A stretch of 64,000 bases of DNA from positions 3,600,001-3,664,000 of the forward strand of contig NZ_JAUCFJ010000002.1 of assembly GCF_030348505.1 (NCBI RefSeq), in the 5' to 3' direction. The DNA is from Lysinibacillus sp. G4S2. GTDB taxonomy: Bacteria; Bacillota; Bacilli; Bacillales_A; Planococcaceae. The notes beneath the pieces are model-generated. The model was given only the letters and a program-made list of their open reading frames with translations, was not told the origin of the DNA and made no database searches. Shown here one piece after another: positions 18,317 through 26,509 of the stretch. The position numbers and the translations under genes were made by a program. The first letter of the stretch is position 1. Each line of letters starts with the position of its first letter.

Positions 18317-18850
18317 TTATCGAATTGTTTTTAATGCTGTTGCCCAAGGAATAAGTTGATCTAACATTTGATTTACTGAATCTGTTTGTACATCCTTTGG
18401 TTTAATTGTGCCGTTTTCGAAGTCTGTAAATAATGATAAAGCAGGATGTACACGAACATCTGCTACTAATAATTCACCAAGAATACCACGTAAATGTTCA
18501 GCTGCTCTTGCGCCACCAACAGAACCGTAAGAAACAATACCTGCTGCTTTATTATTCCATTCGTTACGTAAATAATCTAACGCATTTTTTAATGCACCCG
18601 TAATGGAATGGTTATATTCTGCAGCGATAAATACAAAACCATCACAGGCAGCGACTTTTTGTGACCAAGCAGCTACTCCTGAAGTATCTCCTCCTGGCTC
18701 ACCTAGAAATGGTAATTTAAATTCAGCGATATCAATTATTTCATATTCGGCATCACCGCGTTTTTCTGCTACTGCCTTTACCCATTCTCCAACTTGTGGA
18801 CTTAAACGCCCCTCACGTGTACTTCCTAATATAACCCCAATTTTCAACAT
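18317..18850 (-). CDS. NAD(P)H-dependent FMN reductase (flavodoxin-like)
   Basis: This 177-residue flavodoxin-fold oxidoreductase has the phosphate-binding loop GSTREGRLS and the family motif AAEYNHSITGALKNALDYL, with GSVGGARAAEHLR closing the flavin site. It is likely to reduce FMN or quinones/azo compounds with NADPH. The start is ATG 18850 behind GAGGAGGAG; an upstream ATG at 18865 overlaps the Shine-Dalgarno. It is a single-gene unit with its own terminator. Confidence 0.88.
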   Translation of the reverse strand: MLKIGVILGSTREGRLSPQVGEWVKAVAEKRGDAEYEIIDIAEFKLPFLGEPGGDTSGVAAWSQKVAACDGFVFIAAEYNHSITGALKNALDYLRNEWNNKAAGIVSYGSVGGARAAEHLRGILGELLVADVRVHPALSLFTDFENGTIKPKDVQTDSVNQMLDQLIPWATALKTIR

Positions 18851-19050
18851 ATTACTCCTCCTCATTCATCCCTCAAATTGTGACCGAATCATTCATTTGA
18901 ATTTAAAAACGGTTTTCCTAGCCATGTTGTACAGGAATCCATTCCTTTATTCAATGCATAGATGGTTAATTTATTTTGAATTAAATTATCTTCAATCCAA
19001 GATAAAAATATCATACATTTATAAAAATTTCCAATTATTTGATTCGGAAT

Positions 19051-19095
19051 CAATTATGCCTCGGCATAATGTGTTTGGACACCCGAAAGAAGTTA
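19051..19095. repeat. Second dispersed repeat family, copy a
   Basis: ATTATGCC-TC-GGCATAAT (19053-19070) is followed by GTTTGGACACCCGAAAGAAGTTA, immediately before the DUF2164 stop. The same blocks recur near 36.5, 37.9, 50.3, 53.0, 57.0 and 57.1 kb. Confidence 0.7.
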
Positions 19096-19096
19096 A

Positions 19097-19345
19097 TTAT
19101 TTTATCTTAATTGGTCTTTCTAATGCTACAAGTTCTTCCTCAATCGATGCATATTGTCTTTCTACAACATATTTTGCATCCGAAATAGCCGTATTATAAA
19201 TATGCGGAGCAATGTTTTCCTTGATAAAGTCCAATACTCGCTCTGCTTCAAATTCTGTAATATCCTCATCTCGATTATTATAGAAAAAACGTTGAATATC
19301 AGCTATTATCGTTTCTTGCTGTTCTTTTGTTAAACGAATAAACAT
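19097..19345 (-). CDS. DUF2164 family protein
   Basis: This 82-residue helical protein begins FIRLTKEQQETIIADIQRFF and contains NRDEDITEFEAERVLDFI and SDAKYVVERQY, the arrangement of the DUF2164 family. The function is unknown; the family occurs widely as small cytosolic proteins in Bacillales and Proteobacteria. The start is ATG behind GAGAGGAGAG. Confidence 0.82.
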   Translation of the reverse strand: MFIRLTKEQQETIIADIQRFFYNNRDEDITEFEAERVLDFIKENIAPHIYNTAISDAKYVVERQYASIEEELVALERPIKIK

Positions 19346-19420
19346 TCCACAACTCTCCTCTCATTGCAATTTATACTCACCTATCATATCACTCTAAAAT
19401 TAATCCATGCATATACAAAA

Positions 19421-19454
19421 AGACTGAATTATATTAAATACTATAATTCAGTCT
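19421..19454. terminator. Palindromic hairpin at left edge of the mcc-like cassette
   Basis: AGACTGAATTATA (19421-19433) pairs with TATAATTCAGTCT (19442-19454). No gene ends here, and its sequence resembles the terminator at 22677-22720 on the other side of the cassette. Confidence 0.6.
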
Positions 19455-19509
19455 TCATATTCTCTATTATGTCAATTAATTAAAGAATCACAATAAATTA
19501 TGTTGGGCT

Positions 19510-19585
19510 CTTCGGCAAAACGAGAGGTTGATTTCCCTTCCGGCGGCGCTTTCCTGGGGGCGTCGGATGAGCCGCTTCACTCGCG
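19510..19585 (+). repeat. MITE-like element fragment, copy 7
   Basis: The left half only: CTTCGGCAAAACGAGAGG, TTGATTTCCCTTCCGG, then TTCCTGGGGGCGTCGGATGA and GCCGCTTCAC. The right arm is missing. Confidence 0.65.
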
Positions 19586-20254
19586 TTGTTATCTGACACC
19601 AGAATAACGTATAGTATTACAGCACTCGCCTTCGCTCTATATCCACATTCTACATTTTTTTAATTTACTGCTTCGTATCTTTATTATGAAGAAGTTGAAT
19701 TTGATGATGATAGCATCATCGGGAGGTTAAGACAAACAAACATTGAATTTGAAGAGATTTAAAGAAAGATAACCTCTGGAATATTTCAATATTGGATCTT
19801 CATTTTGAAGAACGACAACCTCACTTGGAATAATGGAAAATTCAAGCGACCTAAGAGATATGTTTGTCAAAAGAGAAAATTAATATAATTTTAAAAGCCA
19901 TCATTAAAGATTGAACTTTATCAAGTTTTGTTCAATTAATAACAAAACTTGATAATAGACCGGTAGCATAGGGTTCTCTAAAGAATTTATGAGTACTTAA
20001 ATGTTCAAAATATTTTAAGTTTATTCTAACAACAGTTCTTTATTGCGATTTCGAAGAGAAAACAGTGAATGATTTTCTGAATTTCATCATTTTTTGTTCA
20101 TTTAATGAAAAAAGTTGATTTTTAAATATTTATTGCTAATGATATGCTATTTATCATACCCGGGTAAAAGTAAGAGGTTGACTGATGTCCTGAATACACA
20201 GAAAATTCACACTCTTCCAAAGAACAGCGTTAATCAGTAATGGAGGTGATTTAA

Positions 20255-20287
20255 ATGAACCCACATTTCCGTAATGGCGACCGCTAA
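20255..20287 (+). CDS. Putative microcin C-like precursor peptide (10 aa)
   Basis: ATG 20255 opens a ten-codon frame, MNPHFRNGDR, ending in TAA. It is preceded by GGAGGTGAT, a nine-base perfect match to the anti-Shine-Dalgarno, at good spacing. Such a strong ribosome site for a ten-residue frame is itself evidence of translation. Gene order (tiny peptide, hairpin, MccB-like enzyme, MFS exporter) is that of mccA in E. coli. The first seven residues, MNPHFRN, resemble known heptapeptide precursors such as MRTGNAN in length and Asn end, but here Gly-Asp-Arg follows. Whether the tail is trimmed or is itself modified is unknown. Confidence 0.62.
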   Translation: MNPHFRNGDR

Positions 20288-20335
20288 TATAGCGTGCTAG
20301 AACACTAAAAATATTGCAAAAATCCCTTTTATAAA

Positions 20336-20374
20336 AAACAAAACAGAAGAATCTACACTCTTTCTGTTTTGTTT
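20336..20374 (+). terminator. Hairpin between peptide gene and mccB-like gene (attenuator-like)
   Basis: AAACAAAACAGAA (20336-20348) pairs with TTCTGTTTTGTTT (20362-20374) over a 13-base loop. A stem-loop in the mccA-mccB gap of E. coli lets the short peptide message accumulate above the rest of the operon; this one is in the same place. Confidence 0.7.
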
Positions 20375-20412
20375 CAATTCAAAAATAAGGTTTTAATTGG
20401 AGGAATATTTCT

Positions 20413-21402
20413 ATGACCGAATTAAAGATAAAAAAGACTTTGCAGCCTTTAATTGTAGGAGAAAAAATAGTCTTTGGATTAGGCCAAGATGGAATCGAAA
20501 GATCAATAGAAAAAAGTGAAATGAACATTGATATTATAAAAGTATTAAATGGTGAGAAAGAACGTTCAGAATTAAAAATAAGCGAAGAAAAGTTTAATAA
20601 TAAAATTAATGTTCTAAAGAATTTAGGTCTACTTACTACAAATGAATATGATAAAAAGTATAAATATTCACGTAATATAAACTTTTTCGAATGGATGGAT
20701 ATCTCGAATAATATAAACCCTTCCATTTATCAACAAAAATTAAATGAAGCACATGTTTTAATAGTTGGTTTAGGCGGAATTGGTTCGAATGTCTGCGAAA
20801 TCTTAACTAGATTGGGTATTAAAACATTCACTATCATTGACAATGATGTTATAGACGAATCAAATTTAACTAGACAGGGTACATATTTCAAAGAAGATTT
20901 AGGAAAAAATAAAGCTGATATAGTTGATAAATATATAAAAAAAATAGATCCAAATGTAAATGTAAATAAAATTAATAAATACATATCTACCAAAGATGAC
21001 TTAAAGGATATTTTCAAAGAATATAATTTTGATATTTCAATATGTTGTGCCGATACTCCAAAGTACAAAATTGACGTTTGGTTTGATGAATTGTCTATAG
21101 AATTTAATAAACCTTTTATTTCAGGATCATATGCTTCTACAGTTATAAATACATTTTGTATGAACCCAAATATAACAATTACAAGCTCTGAACTATATGG
21201 AGAACAAGGTGCTTCAAGAGAACAGCTTTTGGAAAACATATCATTCCCGACAAGTGTTATAGCTCCGATTACTTATATGGCTGCAGGATTAATTTCTTAT
21301 CAAGCTCAAAGTGTCATTACACAACTAAATTATAAACCAGAGGCAATTCAAATCGACTTATTTGACTGGAACATATATAAATATGACCTTAGCAAAAAAT
21401 AA
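20413..21402 (+). CDS. MccB-like peptide adenylyltransferase (ThiF/E1 fold)
   Basis: This 329-residue protein has an N-terminal domain (1-100) corresponding to the peptide-clamp region of MccB, then a ThiF/E1 adenylation domain: GLGGIG (119-124), IDND (142-145), NLTRQ (151-155), GKNKAD (164-169) and CCADTP (211-216). The segment YSRN .. QQKLNEAHVLIVGLGGIG .. NLTRQ .. DLGKNK parallels E. coli MccB closely. MccB joins AMP to the C-terminal Asn of its peptide through a P-N bond. Oddity: the two CxxC pairs that hold structural zinc in MccB and MoeB are absent; Cys occurs only at 128, 211, 212 and 249. The DNA is visibly more AT-rich than its neighbours, suggesting transfer. Confidence 0.8.
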   Translation: MTELKIKKTLQPLIVGEKIVFGLGQDGIERSIEKSEMNIDIIKVLNGEKERSELKISEEKFNNKINVLKNLGLLTTNEYDKKYKYSRNINFFEWMDISNNINPSIYQQKLNEAHVLIVGLGGIGSNVCEILTRLGIKTFTIIDNDVIDESNLTRQGTYFKEDLGKNKADIVDKYIKKIDPNVNVNKINKYISTKDDLKDIFKEYNFDISICCADTPKYKIDVWFDELSIEFNKPFISGSYASTVINTFCMNPNITITSSELYGEQGASREQLLENISFPTSVIAPITYMAAGLISYQAQSVITQLNYKPEAIQIDLFDWNIYKYDLSKK

Positions 21403-22594
21403 AAACTTCATTTATTTAATTTCTGGAAGGTTAGCAACAAATTTCGGAGATAGCTTATATACAGTTGTTTTAACCTATATAACAATATCTATTTATAACT
21501 TTGGTGCCAGTGCTTTAGCTATCTTCGGATTAATAGCTTTTTTACCATCCTTAATGAATTTTGCCTTTGGAACTTTAATAGACAACTTTAAAAATAAAAA
21601 AAAATTATTAATTAGTTTCGAAATTATCCAATTAATATCTATAACTGGAATATTATTAACTGTGTACTTTAGATCAGATATAATATTAATTTTTTTATTG
21701 CATTTCATATTTTCATTTGCAAATACAATGATTTATCCAGCTCAATCAAGTTTTGTTCCAGAAATATTACAAAACAAAAAGGAAGATATTGAAAATTCCG
21801 TTTATATAATGAATATCACTAATAATACAGTTGATATAATATCAAACTTCCTCTCAGCAATTATTCTTATATATATGTCCGTAATAAGTATACTTGTACT
21901 TGATATATTTACTTTTGTATTATGTATAGCATTATTCTTAAAAATTTCGTATAAAAACATTGATAATACATCAATTAATGACAATCACTCTCAACAAAAT
22001 CTTAATTACAAAGATAGCATTTTGTACTCATTTAAATATTTTTGGACAGAAAAAACACCTTCAAGAATTGTTGTAATGGAAGGTATTTTAAGTGGCCTTA
22101 CAACCATGGTTATGCGAATTGTTGGTGTTTATCTAGTAATAATAAATATTGGAGTTGAATATTTAGGTATTCTTTTAGCTATCCAAAGGGGATCTGAGTT
22201 AATTGGAGTATTTCTCTCAAACCATATTAAGATGCCTTTTAAAAACTTTTTCATGATAGATTATCTGATTTCTGGTACAGCTATAACATTGATTGTCTTT
22301 ACAGATAACATAGCAATAAAAACAGTTCTCTTTTCTTTAACATTTTTGTTAATTGGTATGTCAGGAACAGTTTATGGAAAAATGATCTATCATTTTTATG
22401 ATTATAAACATATAGGTAAAGTTTCATCTGTAATAAATACAGTTTCTTCATCTGCCATTGTTGCATGTATGCTTATCCCTATGATTTATGACGATGTAGA
22501 AAAATTAATATTTATCACAGGAGTTATCACTATAGTATTTGGTTTATATCTTTTATTTTTTAACAAATCTAAAGATTCATTAGAAGACGTTTAA
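21383..22594 (+). CDS. MFS exporter, MccC-like
   Basis: This 403-residue major facilitator protein has about 12 hydrophobic segments, beginning NKNFIYLISGRLATNFGDSLY. Its length is close to E. coli MccC, the exporter that secretes microcin C and gives partial self-immunity. The start is ATG 21383, 20 bases inside the mccB-like gene, indicating translational coupling. No MccE-type acetyltransferase or MccF-type peptidase follows, so export would be the only immunity encoded here. The terminator at 22677 closes the unit. Confidence 0.78.
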   Translation: MTLAKNKNFIYLISGRLATNFGDSLYTVVLTYITISIYNFGASALAIFGLIAFLPSLMNFAFGTLIDNFKNKKKLLISFEIIQLISITGILLTVYFRSDIILIFLLHFIFSFANTMIYPAQSSFVPEILQNKKEDIENSVYIMNITNNTVDIISNFLSAIILIYMSVISILVLDIFTFVLCIALFLKISYKNIDNTSINDNHSQQNLNYKDSILYSFKYFWTEKTPSRIVVMEGILSGLTTMVMRIVGVYLVIINIGVEYLGILLAIQRGSELIGVFLSNHIKMPFKNFFMIDYLISGTAITLIVFTDNIAIKTVLFSLTFLLIGMSGTVYGKMIYHFYDYKHIGKVSSVINTVSSSAIVACMLIPMIYDDVEKLIFITGVITIVFGLYLLFFNKSKDSLEDV

Positions 22595-22676
22595 ACGATG
22601 GCTTGGAACGGAAATTACCCTCATTTTTTGAGCACAACATTCTCAAAGATTTCCTTAAGCGTTTTATTTTCAACAC

Positions 22677-22720
22677 AAAAAGGCTGAATTATATTACATA
22701 GATTAATTCAGCCTTTTTAT
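22677..22720. terminator. Bidirectional terminator closing the mcc-like operon
   Basis: AAAAGGCTGAATTA (22677 on) pairs with TAATTCAGCC (22704-22713) and is followed by a T-run. It also serves the small minus-strand gene at 22723. Confidence 0.88.
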
Positions 22721-22722
22721 TA

Positions 22723-22947
22723 TTACTGGTTACATTTAAATGAATAGTTTGTTGATAGAAAACTCTTTTCCTTTGAGACGATAGCTTCTCCACCGTCTTT
22801 TTCACATTGCTCTGTCATTGCATCAATCTTTTTTGCATTCATCGAATTAGTCATAAATGTCATCCCTATTCCAAACACAGCAATCAGTAAACCAATCATA
22901 ATCCATAACTTACCAGCTTTATTGCCAGCAGGTCTTTCACTCGACAC
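22723..22947 (-). CDS. Small single-span membrane protein, unknown
   Basis: This 74-residue protein has one hydrophobic helix (LWIMIGLLIAVFGIGMTF, about 14-31), followed by an outward or soluble tail with two Cys (EQCEKDGGEAIV .. NYSFKCNQ) that could form a disulfide. The start is GTG behind GAGGGG. It lies 15 bases after the yqfO stop, probably in the trmK-yqfO operon. I do not recognise the family. Confidence 0.7.
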   Translation of the reverse strand: MSSERPAGNKAGKLWIMIGLLIAVFGIGMTFMTNSMNAKKIDAMTEQCEKDGGEAIVSKEKSFLSTNYSFKCNQ

Positions 22948-22962
22948 ATCTATTCCCCTCTC

Positions 22963-24084
22963 TTACACGAATAAAAACGGTTCTGTATGAATAGTAGACT
23001 GCACAAATTCAACAATAAATTTTTTATCCTCACACATTTTTGCCATCTTTTTAGCTACACCGGCAATCATCACTTTTTCCACATGATGACCTGGATCCAC
23101 AATTTGAAGACCAATTGCTTGAGCGTCCTGTGCAGTATGGAAATACATATCTCCTGTTAAAAATACATCTGCTCCTGCACGCTTTGCAGAATAGATATAT
23201 TTATTGCCGTCGCCACCGACAAGCGCAACTTTTTTCACTTTCGACTGTAAATCACCAACAACTCGGACAGCTGGTACATCTAGCTGCTGCTTTACAAATT
23301 GAGTAAATTCATGAAGGGTCATTTCTTGTGGTAAGAAGCCTACACGTCCTAAGCCCATTACATTTGTCTGCTGGTCTAGGCGAATGATATCATAGGCAGG
23401 CTCTTCATATGGATGTGCGTTTAACATTACCTTTAATACACGATTGTTTATAGATTCCGGAAATACCACTTCCACCTTCACTTCTTCTTCAACATGTAAC
23501 TCACCAATAGAACCTACATGTGGATTTGCACCTGCTAGTGCACGGAAACGCCCTTCTCCCAACGTAGTATAGCTACATGCTTCATAATCACCAATACGAC
23601 CTGCTCCAGCCTTTGCTAATGCCTCACGTAGAGCATCTGCATTGGCAGTCGGTATAAAAACAGCTAGCTTCAGCATATTTTCCGCATATGTTTCTTCTAA
23701 AATAGATCGATTTTCAAGCTGTAGAGCATCTGCTAGTAAATCATTGACACCACCTTCAGCTACATCTAGATTCGTATGTGCTGCATAAACGGCAATATCA
23801 TTTTTGATAAGCTTTTCATATAAACGTCCAGCTGGATTGTCAGTACGAATATTCGCTAAACGTCTGAATATTGGTGGATGGTGTGCAATTATTAATTCAC
23901 AACCTTGCTCGATTGCCTCTTGCGCCACCGCTTCATTAACATCCAACGTGACTAATACTTTACTGACAGGCTTGTTTAATGTGCCAATAGCAAGCCCAAT
24001 TGGATCATTTTCCATACAAGCAAGCTTTTTGGGTGACCATGATTCGAATAATTGGATAATTTCCTGACCGTTTACTGTCTTCAT
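22963..24084 (-). CDS. yqfO: Nif3-like dinuclear metal-centre protein YqfO
   Basis: This 373-residue NIF3/DUF34 protein has the N-terminal metal-binding histidines in LIIAHHPPIFR and YAAHTNLDVAEGGVN and the C-terminal GDMYFHTAQDA and DPGHHVE motifs. The insert between the halves (about residues 130-235) is the PII-like YqfO domain found in Bacillus homologues. It is often annotated as GTP cyclohydrolase type 2, but the physiological role is not settled. It lies one base after trmK, the conserved pair seen in B. subtilis. Confidence 0.92.
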   Translation of the reverse strand: MKTVNGQEIIQLFESWSPKKLACMENDPIGLAIGTLNKPVSKVLVTLDVNEAVAQEAIEQGCELIIAHHPPIFRRLANIRTDNPAGRLYEKLIKNDIAVYAAHTNLDVAEGGVNDLLADALQLENRSILEETYAENMLKLAVFIPTANADALREALAKAGAGRIGDYEACSYTTLGEGRFRALAGANPHVGSIGELHVEEEVKVEVVFPESINNRVLKVMLNAHPYEEPAYDIIRLDQQTNVMGLGRVGFLPQEMTLHEFTQFVKQQLDVPAVRVVGDLQSKVKKVALVGGDGNKYIYSAKRAGADVFLTGDMYFHTAQDAQAIGLQIVDPGHHVEKVMIAGVAKKMAKMCEDKKFIVEFVQSTIHTEPFLFV

Positions 24085-24085
24085 C

Positions 24086-24778
24086 TCACAAAACCCCTTC
24101 CACTAAACTAAGTAGTGCGCCTAACTCTGCACGTTTTTCATCAATTTCAGGTGTTTGATCTGCCCCTTCAATGGACTTTAATACACGTTGCCAATTTTCT
24201 TTTTCACGCGACCATTTTTCAATAAATGCTGGTGATTTTCGCTGCATTAATTTTGGTCCAAATAAAATTTCTGGGTCTGTTAACTTCATTGGACCTCTTT
24301 GTAATACAAGAATTTCGTAAATTTTTTCGTCTTCTTCTAAAATCTCTTCATCCTGTATTGCCCAATTATGTGCTAAAGCCCATTCGCGTATCACCTTAGC
24401 ATGAATATTCGGTTGCAAAATAAGACGTGTTACCCCTTGCAGCTTTTCAGGGTGCTTCTCTAAAATGGAAACAATAAGAGGTCCCCCCATTCCAGCAATA
24501 GTAACTGTATCTACGTGATCAGTTGTTTCCACTGCCGCTAAACCACTTGCAAGACGCACCGTAATTTTTTCTGTTAACCCTTCTTTTTGCACTTGTCCAA
24601 CTGCTGATTCAAAAGGTCCTTTCACAACTTCCCCTGCTACCGCAGAAGAAGCAATACCTTTATGAATTAAGTAGCATGGTAAATATGCATGGTCGCTACC
24701 AATATCAGCTACAACTGCACCTGAGGGAACAAATTTTGCTACTGTTTCTAATCGTTTTGATAATTTCTGTGCGTTCAT
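24086..24778 (-). CDS. trmK: tRNA (adenine(22)-N1)-methyltransferase TrmK
   Basis: This 230-residue SAM-dependent methyltransferase forms m1A22 in tRNA. The Rossmann N-terminal half shows motif I ADIGSDHAYLPCYL, and MGGPLIVSIL, VTIAGMGG and LILQPN follow; the C-terminal third is a coiled-coil-like helical domain. The start is ATG behind AGGCGG. The cccA-trmK-yqfO order is conserved in Bacillus. Confidence 0.93.
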   Translation of the reverse strand: MNAQKLSKRLETVAKFVPSGAVVADIGSDHAYLPCYLIHKGIASSAVAGEVVKGPFESAVGQVQKEGLTEKITVRLASGLAAVETTDHVDTVTIAGMGGPLIVSILEKHPEKLQGVTRLILQPNIHAKVIREWALAHNWAIQDEEILEEDEKIYEILVLQRGPMKLTDPEILFGPKLMQRKSPAFIEKWSREKENWQRVLKSIEGADQTPEIDEKRAELGALLSLVEGVL

Positions 24779-24846
24779 TTTTTACCGCCTGCCTTATATA
24801 GAGTCCATTCTTAGTATGTATGATGTCGTGAAAAAAAACAAATGGA

Positions 24847-24949
24847 GTTGCCTCAAATTTTGAGCAACCCCATGTTTCATTTGAAATGAAGATAAAATAA
24901 ATTGTAGCTGTACTAATTACGCAATTTAACGCTTTTTTAGTACAGCTAC
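24847..24949 (-). terminator. Terminator hairpins after cccA
   Basis: Two stems lie between cccA and trmK: GTAGCTGTACTAA/TTAGTACAGCTAC (24904-24949), and a shorter GTTGCCTCAAA/TTTTGAGCAAC (24847-24868) that reads into a long T-run on the minus strand. Confidence 0.75.
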
Positions 24950-24957
24950 TTTTTTTA

Positions 24958-25308
24958 CTATTTTAGAGTTGAAATGTACTTAGCGATTTCTTTTGCTTCC
25001 GCTTCAGTTTTCATTCCAGGTTGCATTGGAGTTCCTTCGATACCGTTAGTTAAAACGTCAACGATACGAGCCTCATCTAAGCCATGTAAGTTTGGACCTA
25101 CAGAACCTTTTAAGTCACCACCGTGACAGCCAATACAAGATTGTACTAAAGCTGAACCGTCATCAGTAGCTTCAGTCTTTTCGCCACCGCCCTCTTTTTC
25201 AGCAGCAATTTCTTTTTTGTCTCCTGAACCTGTTAAAGACATGAAGAAAATAAGACCAATACCAAATGCAAGAATTAAGATGTAAGGAACGACTGGATTG
25301 TTTTTCAT
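24958..25308 (-). CDS. cccA: Cytochrome c-550 (CccA-type)
   Basis: This 116-residue membrane-anchored c-type cytochrome has an N-terminal helix (VVPYILILAFGIGLIFFMSL), an acidic linker, and a haem domain with the CxxCH site in QSCIGCHGGDL and the axial Met near GTPMQPGM. It carries electrons on the outer face of the membrane to caa3-type oxidases. The start is ATG behind GAGGGGAAAC. Position between sigA and trmK matches B. subtilis. Confidence 0.92.
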   Translation of the reverse strand: MKNNPVVPYILILAFGIGLIFFMSLTGSGDKKEIAAEKEGGGEKTEATDDGSALVQSCIGCHGGDLKGSVGPNLHGLDEARIVDVLTNGIEGTPMQPGMKTEAEAKEIAKYISTLK

Positions 25309-25725
25309 ATGTTTCCCCTCCTCATTGTAAATCTACTTCTATTATAATATAGAATCAGTCAACACCTAATATTGTACTTCATTAACCATGAAACGAAAAG
25401 CCCTATTCGCTAAGTTTTCCTTTGTTTGTAACAAATTCGACATTTCTGTAACTATTGGATAAAATATGTCTTGAAATCGCCAATATTTGGACTATCTATT
25501 AAAAATCTAGCTTCTTCACACAGTTATTTTTCCACTCTTTACGCTTTCATATACCTGAAATTAAAACAATTAATTAACTAAATAAGCTATACTATTATCT
25601 CAAAATACTATTATTCTATGATGAACAAGGTTTTTCCCAAAAAAAGAGATGCAAAAAAGAATCTGTAAGCTATATGAAAGCAAACAGATTCCCGTCATTA
25701 AAAAGAAGTTATACAAGGTGAATTC
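25309..25725. other. Intergenic stretch with one terminator
   Basis: GAATCTGT (25659-25666) pairs with ACAGATTC (25684-25691) and runs into a T-tract on the minus strand, ending the membrane-protein gene at 25726. The rest is AT-rich with no frame or motif I can support. Confidence 0.65.
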
Positions 25726-26289
25726 TTATGATAAGTTTATGATATAGTAGCCAATCAGTGCTAGTAATCCTAGAACACCTGAGACCGTGAAATAAAATAG
25801 CTTCATTTTTATACCTGACCAAAGCCAAACACCGCAATTTGCTGCAATCAAGCAAAACAATGCAATATTATTTCCATTAAAATATGTAGTGTAAATACGA
25901 ATAGACATACTAAATAACAAAACCGCTGCTAATAAATGAAAAATAGGAGCTAATAAATCATTTTTCTGTGCCACCCGAAACGCTGTAATGAATAATGCTA
26001 GTGTAGCTATTCCAACGATTACCGTTAAAATTAACATTAATGAGGTTATTGTAAAATAGATAAACAGAAGAGCAATTATAGCGATACATATACCTGCAAT
26101 TAAAAGTACCAACTTTCTCTTTTCTGAAGGTATTATAGCTTGTTTATGATGTATTGGATCTAGCTCCTCAAGATCAGCTCCTTCTGCGTAAAGAGCCGCT
26201 AAAAAGTCACAGTAGTGCTCCGGTAATAGCTTGTTCTGCTTCCAAAACAAAATCTCATTTAAGATTATTTTTTTTCGAGGATTTGTCAT
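25726..26289 (-). CDS. Polytopic membrane protein, DUF2157-like
   Basis: This 187-residue protein has a short cytosolic head (ILNEILFWKQNKLLPEHYCDFL), which resembles the N terminus of DUF2157-type membrane proteins, then about five hydrophobic segments (LVLLIAGICIAIIALLFIYF, LILTVIVGIATLALFI, IFHLLAAVLLFSM, and two more). The function is unknown. The start is taken as ATG 26289 behind TTGGAG; an in-frame ATG at 26307 has no ribosome site. Confidence 0.68.
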   Translation of the reverse strand: MTNPRKKIILNEILFWKQNKLLPEHYCDFLAALYAEGADLEELDPIHHKQAIIPSEKRKLVLLIAGICIAIIALLFIYFTITSLMLILTVIVGIATLALFITAFRVAQKNDLLAPIFHLLAAVLLFSMSIRIYTTYFNGNNIALFCLIAANCGVWLWSGIKMKLFYFTVSGVLGLLALIGYYIINLS

Positions 26290-26509
26290 AGTGTTTACTC
26301 CAAACATTGCTTGATAATGGTTGTTATTACAATTTTATCTCAAAATCTTCAAAAACACATCTGTAAAAAGTAGCAAAAATATTAAAATTGTCTCATTCAA
26401 ATTACTCGATATAAGTAATTATTGAAATAATATTTACTATGATTGAGATGAGATGAGAAAAAGGTTGGAGAGTAATTTAAGATTGAAGGGTTTTTTGGTG
26501 AGAAGGGGT

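Larger units (their letters stand above)
19346..20254. other. Gene-poor stretch upstream of the mcc-like operon
   Basis: It contains a palindromic hairpin at 19421-19454, a repeat-element fragment at 19510-19585, and a second strong palindrome near 19917-19955 (TTATCAAGTTTTGTT / AACAAAACTTGATAA). There is also a short open remnant reading YEEVEFDDDSIIGRLRQ at about 19.68-19.76 kb that has no start. The region just before the peptide gene should hold its promoter: TTGATT (20115-20120) and TATGCT (20143-20148) are candidates but poorly spaced. Confidence 0.5.

Noticed and set aside
19670..19762. Short open remnant reading YEEVEFDDDSIIGRLRQTN
   Set aside because: There is no start codon or ribosome site, and a stop lies a few codons upstream. 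It is too short to assign, at most a gene relic.
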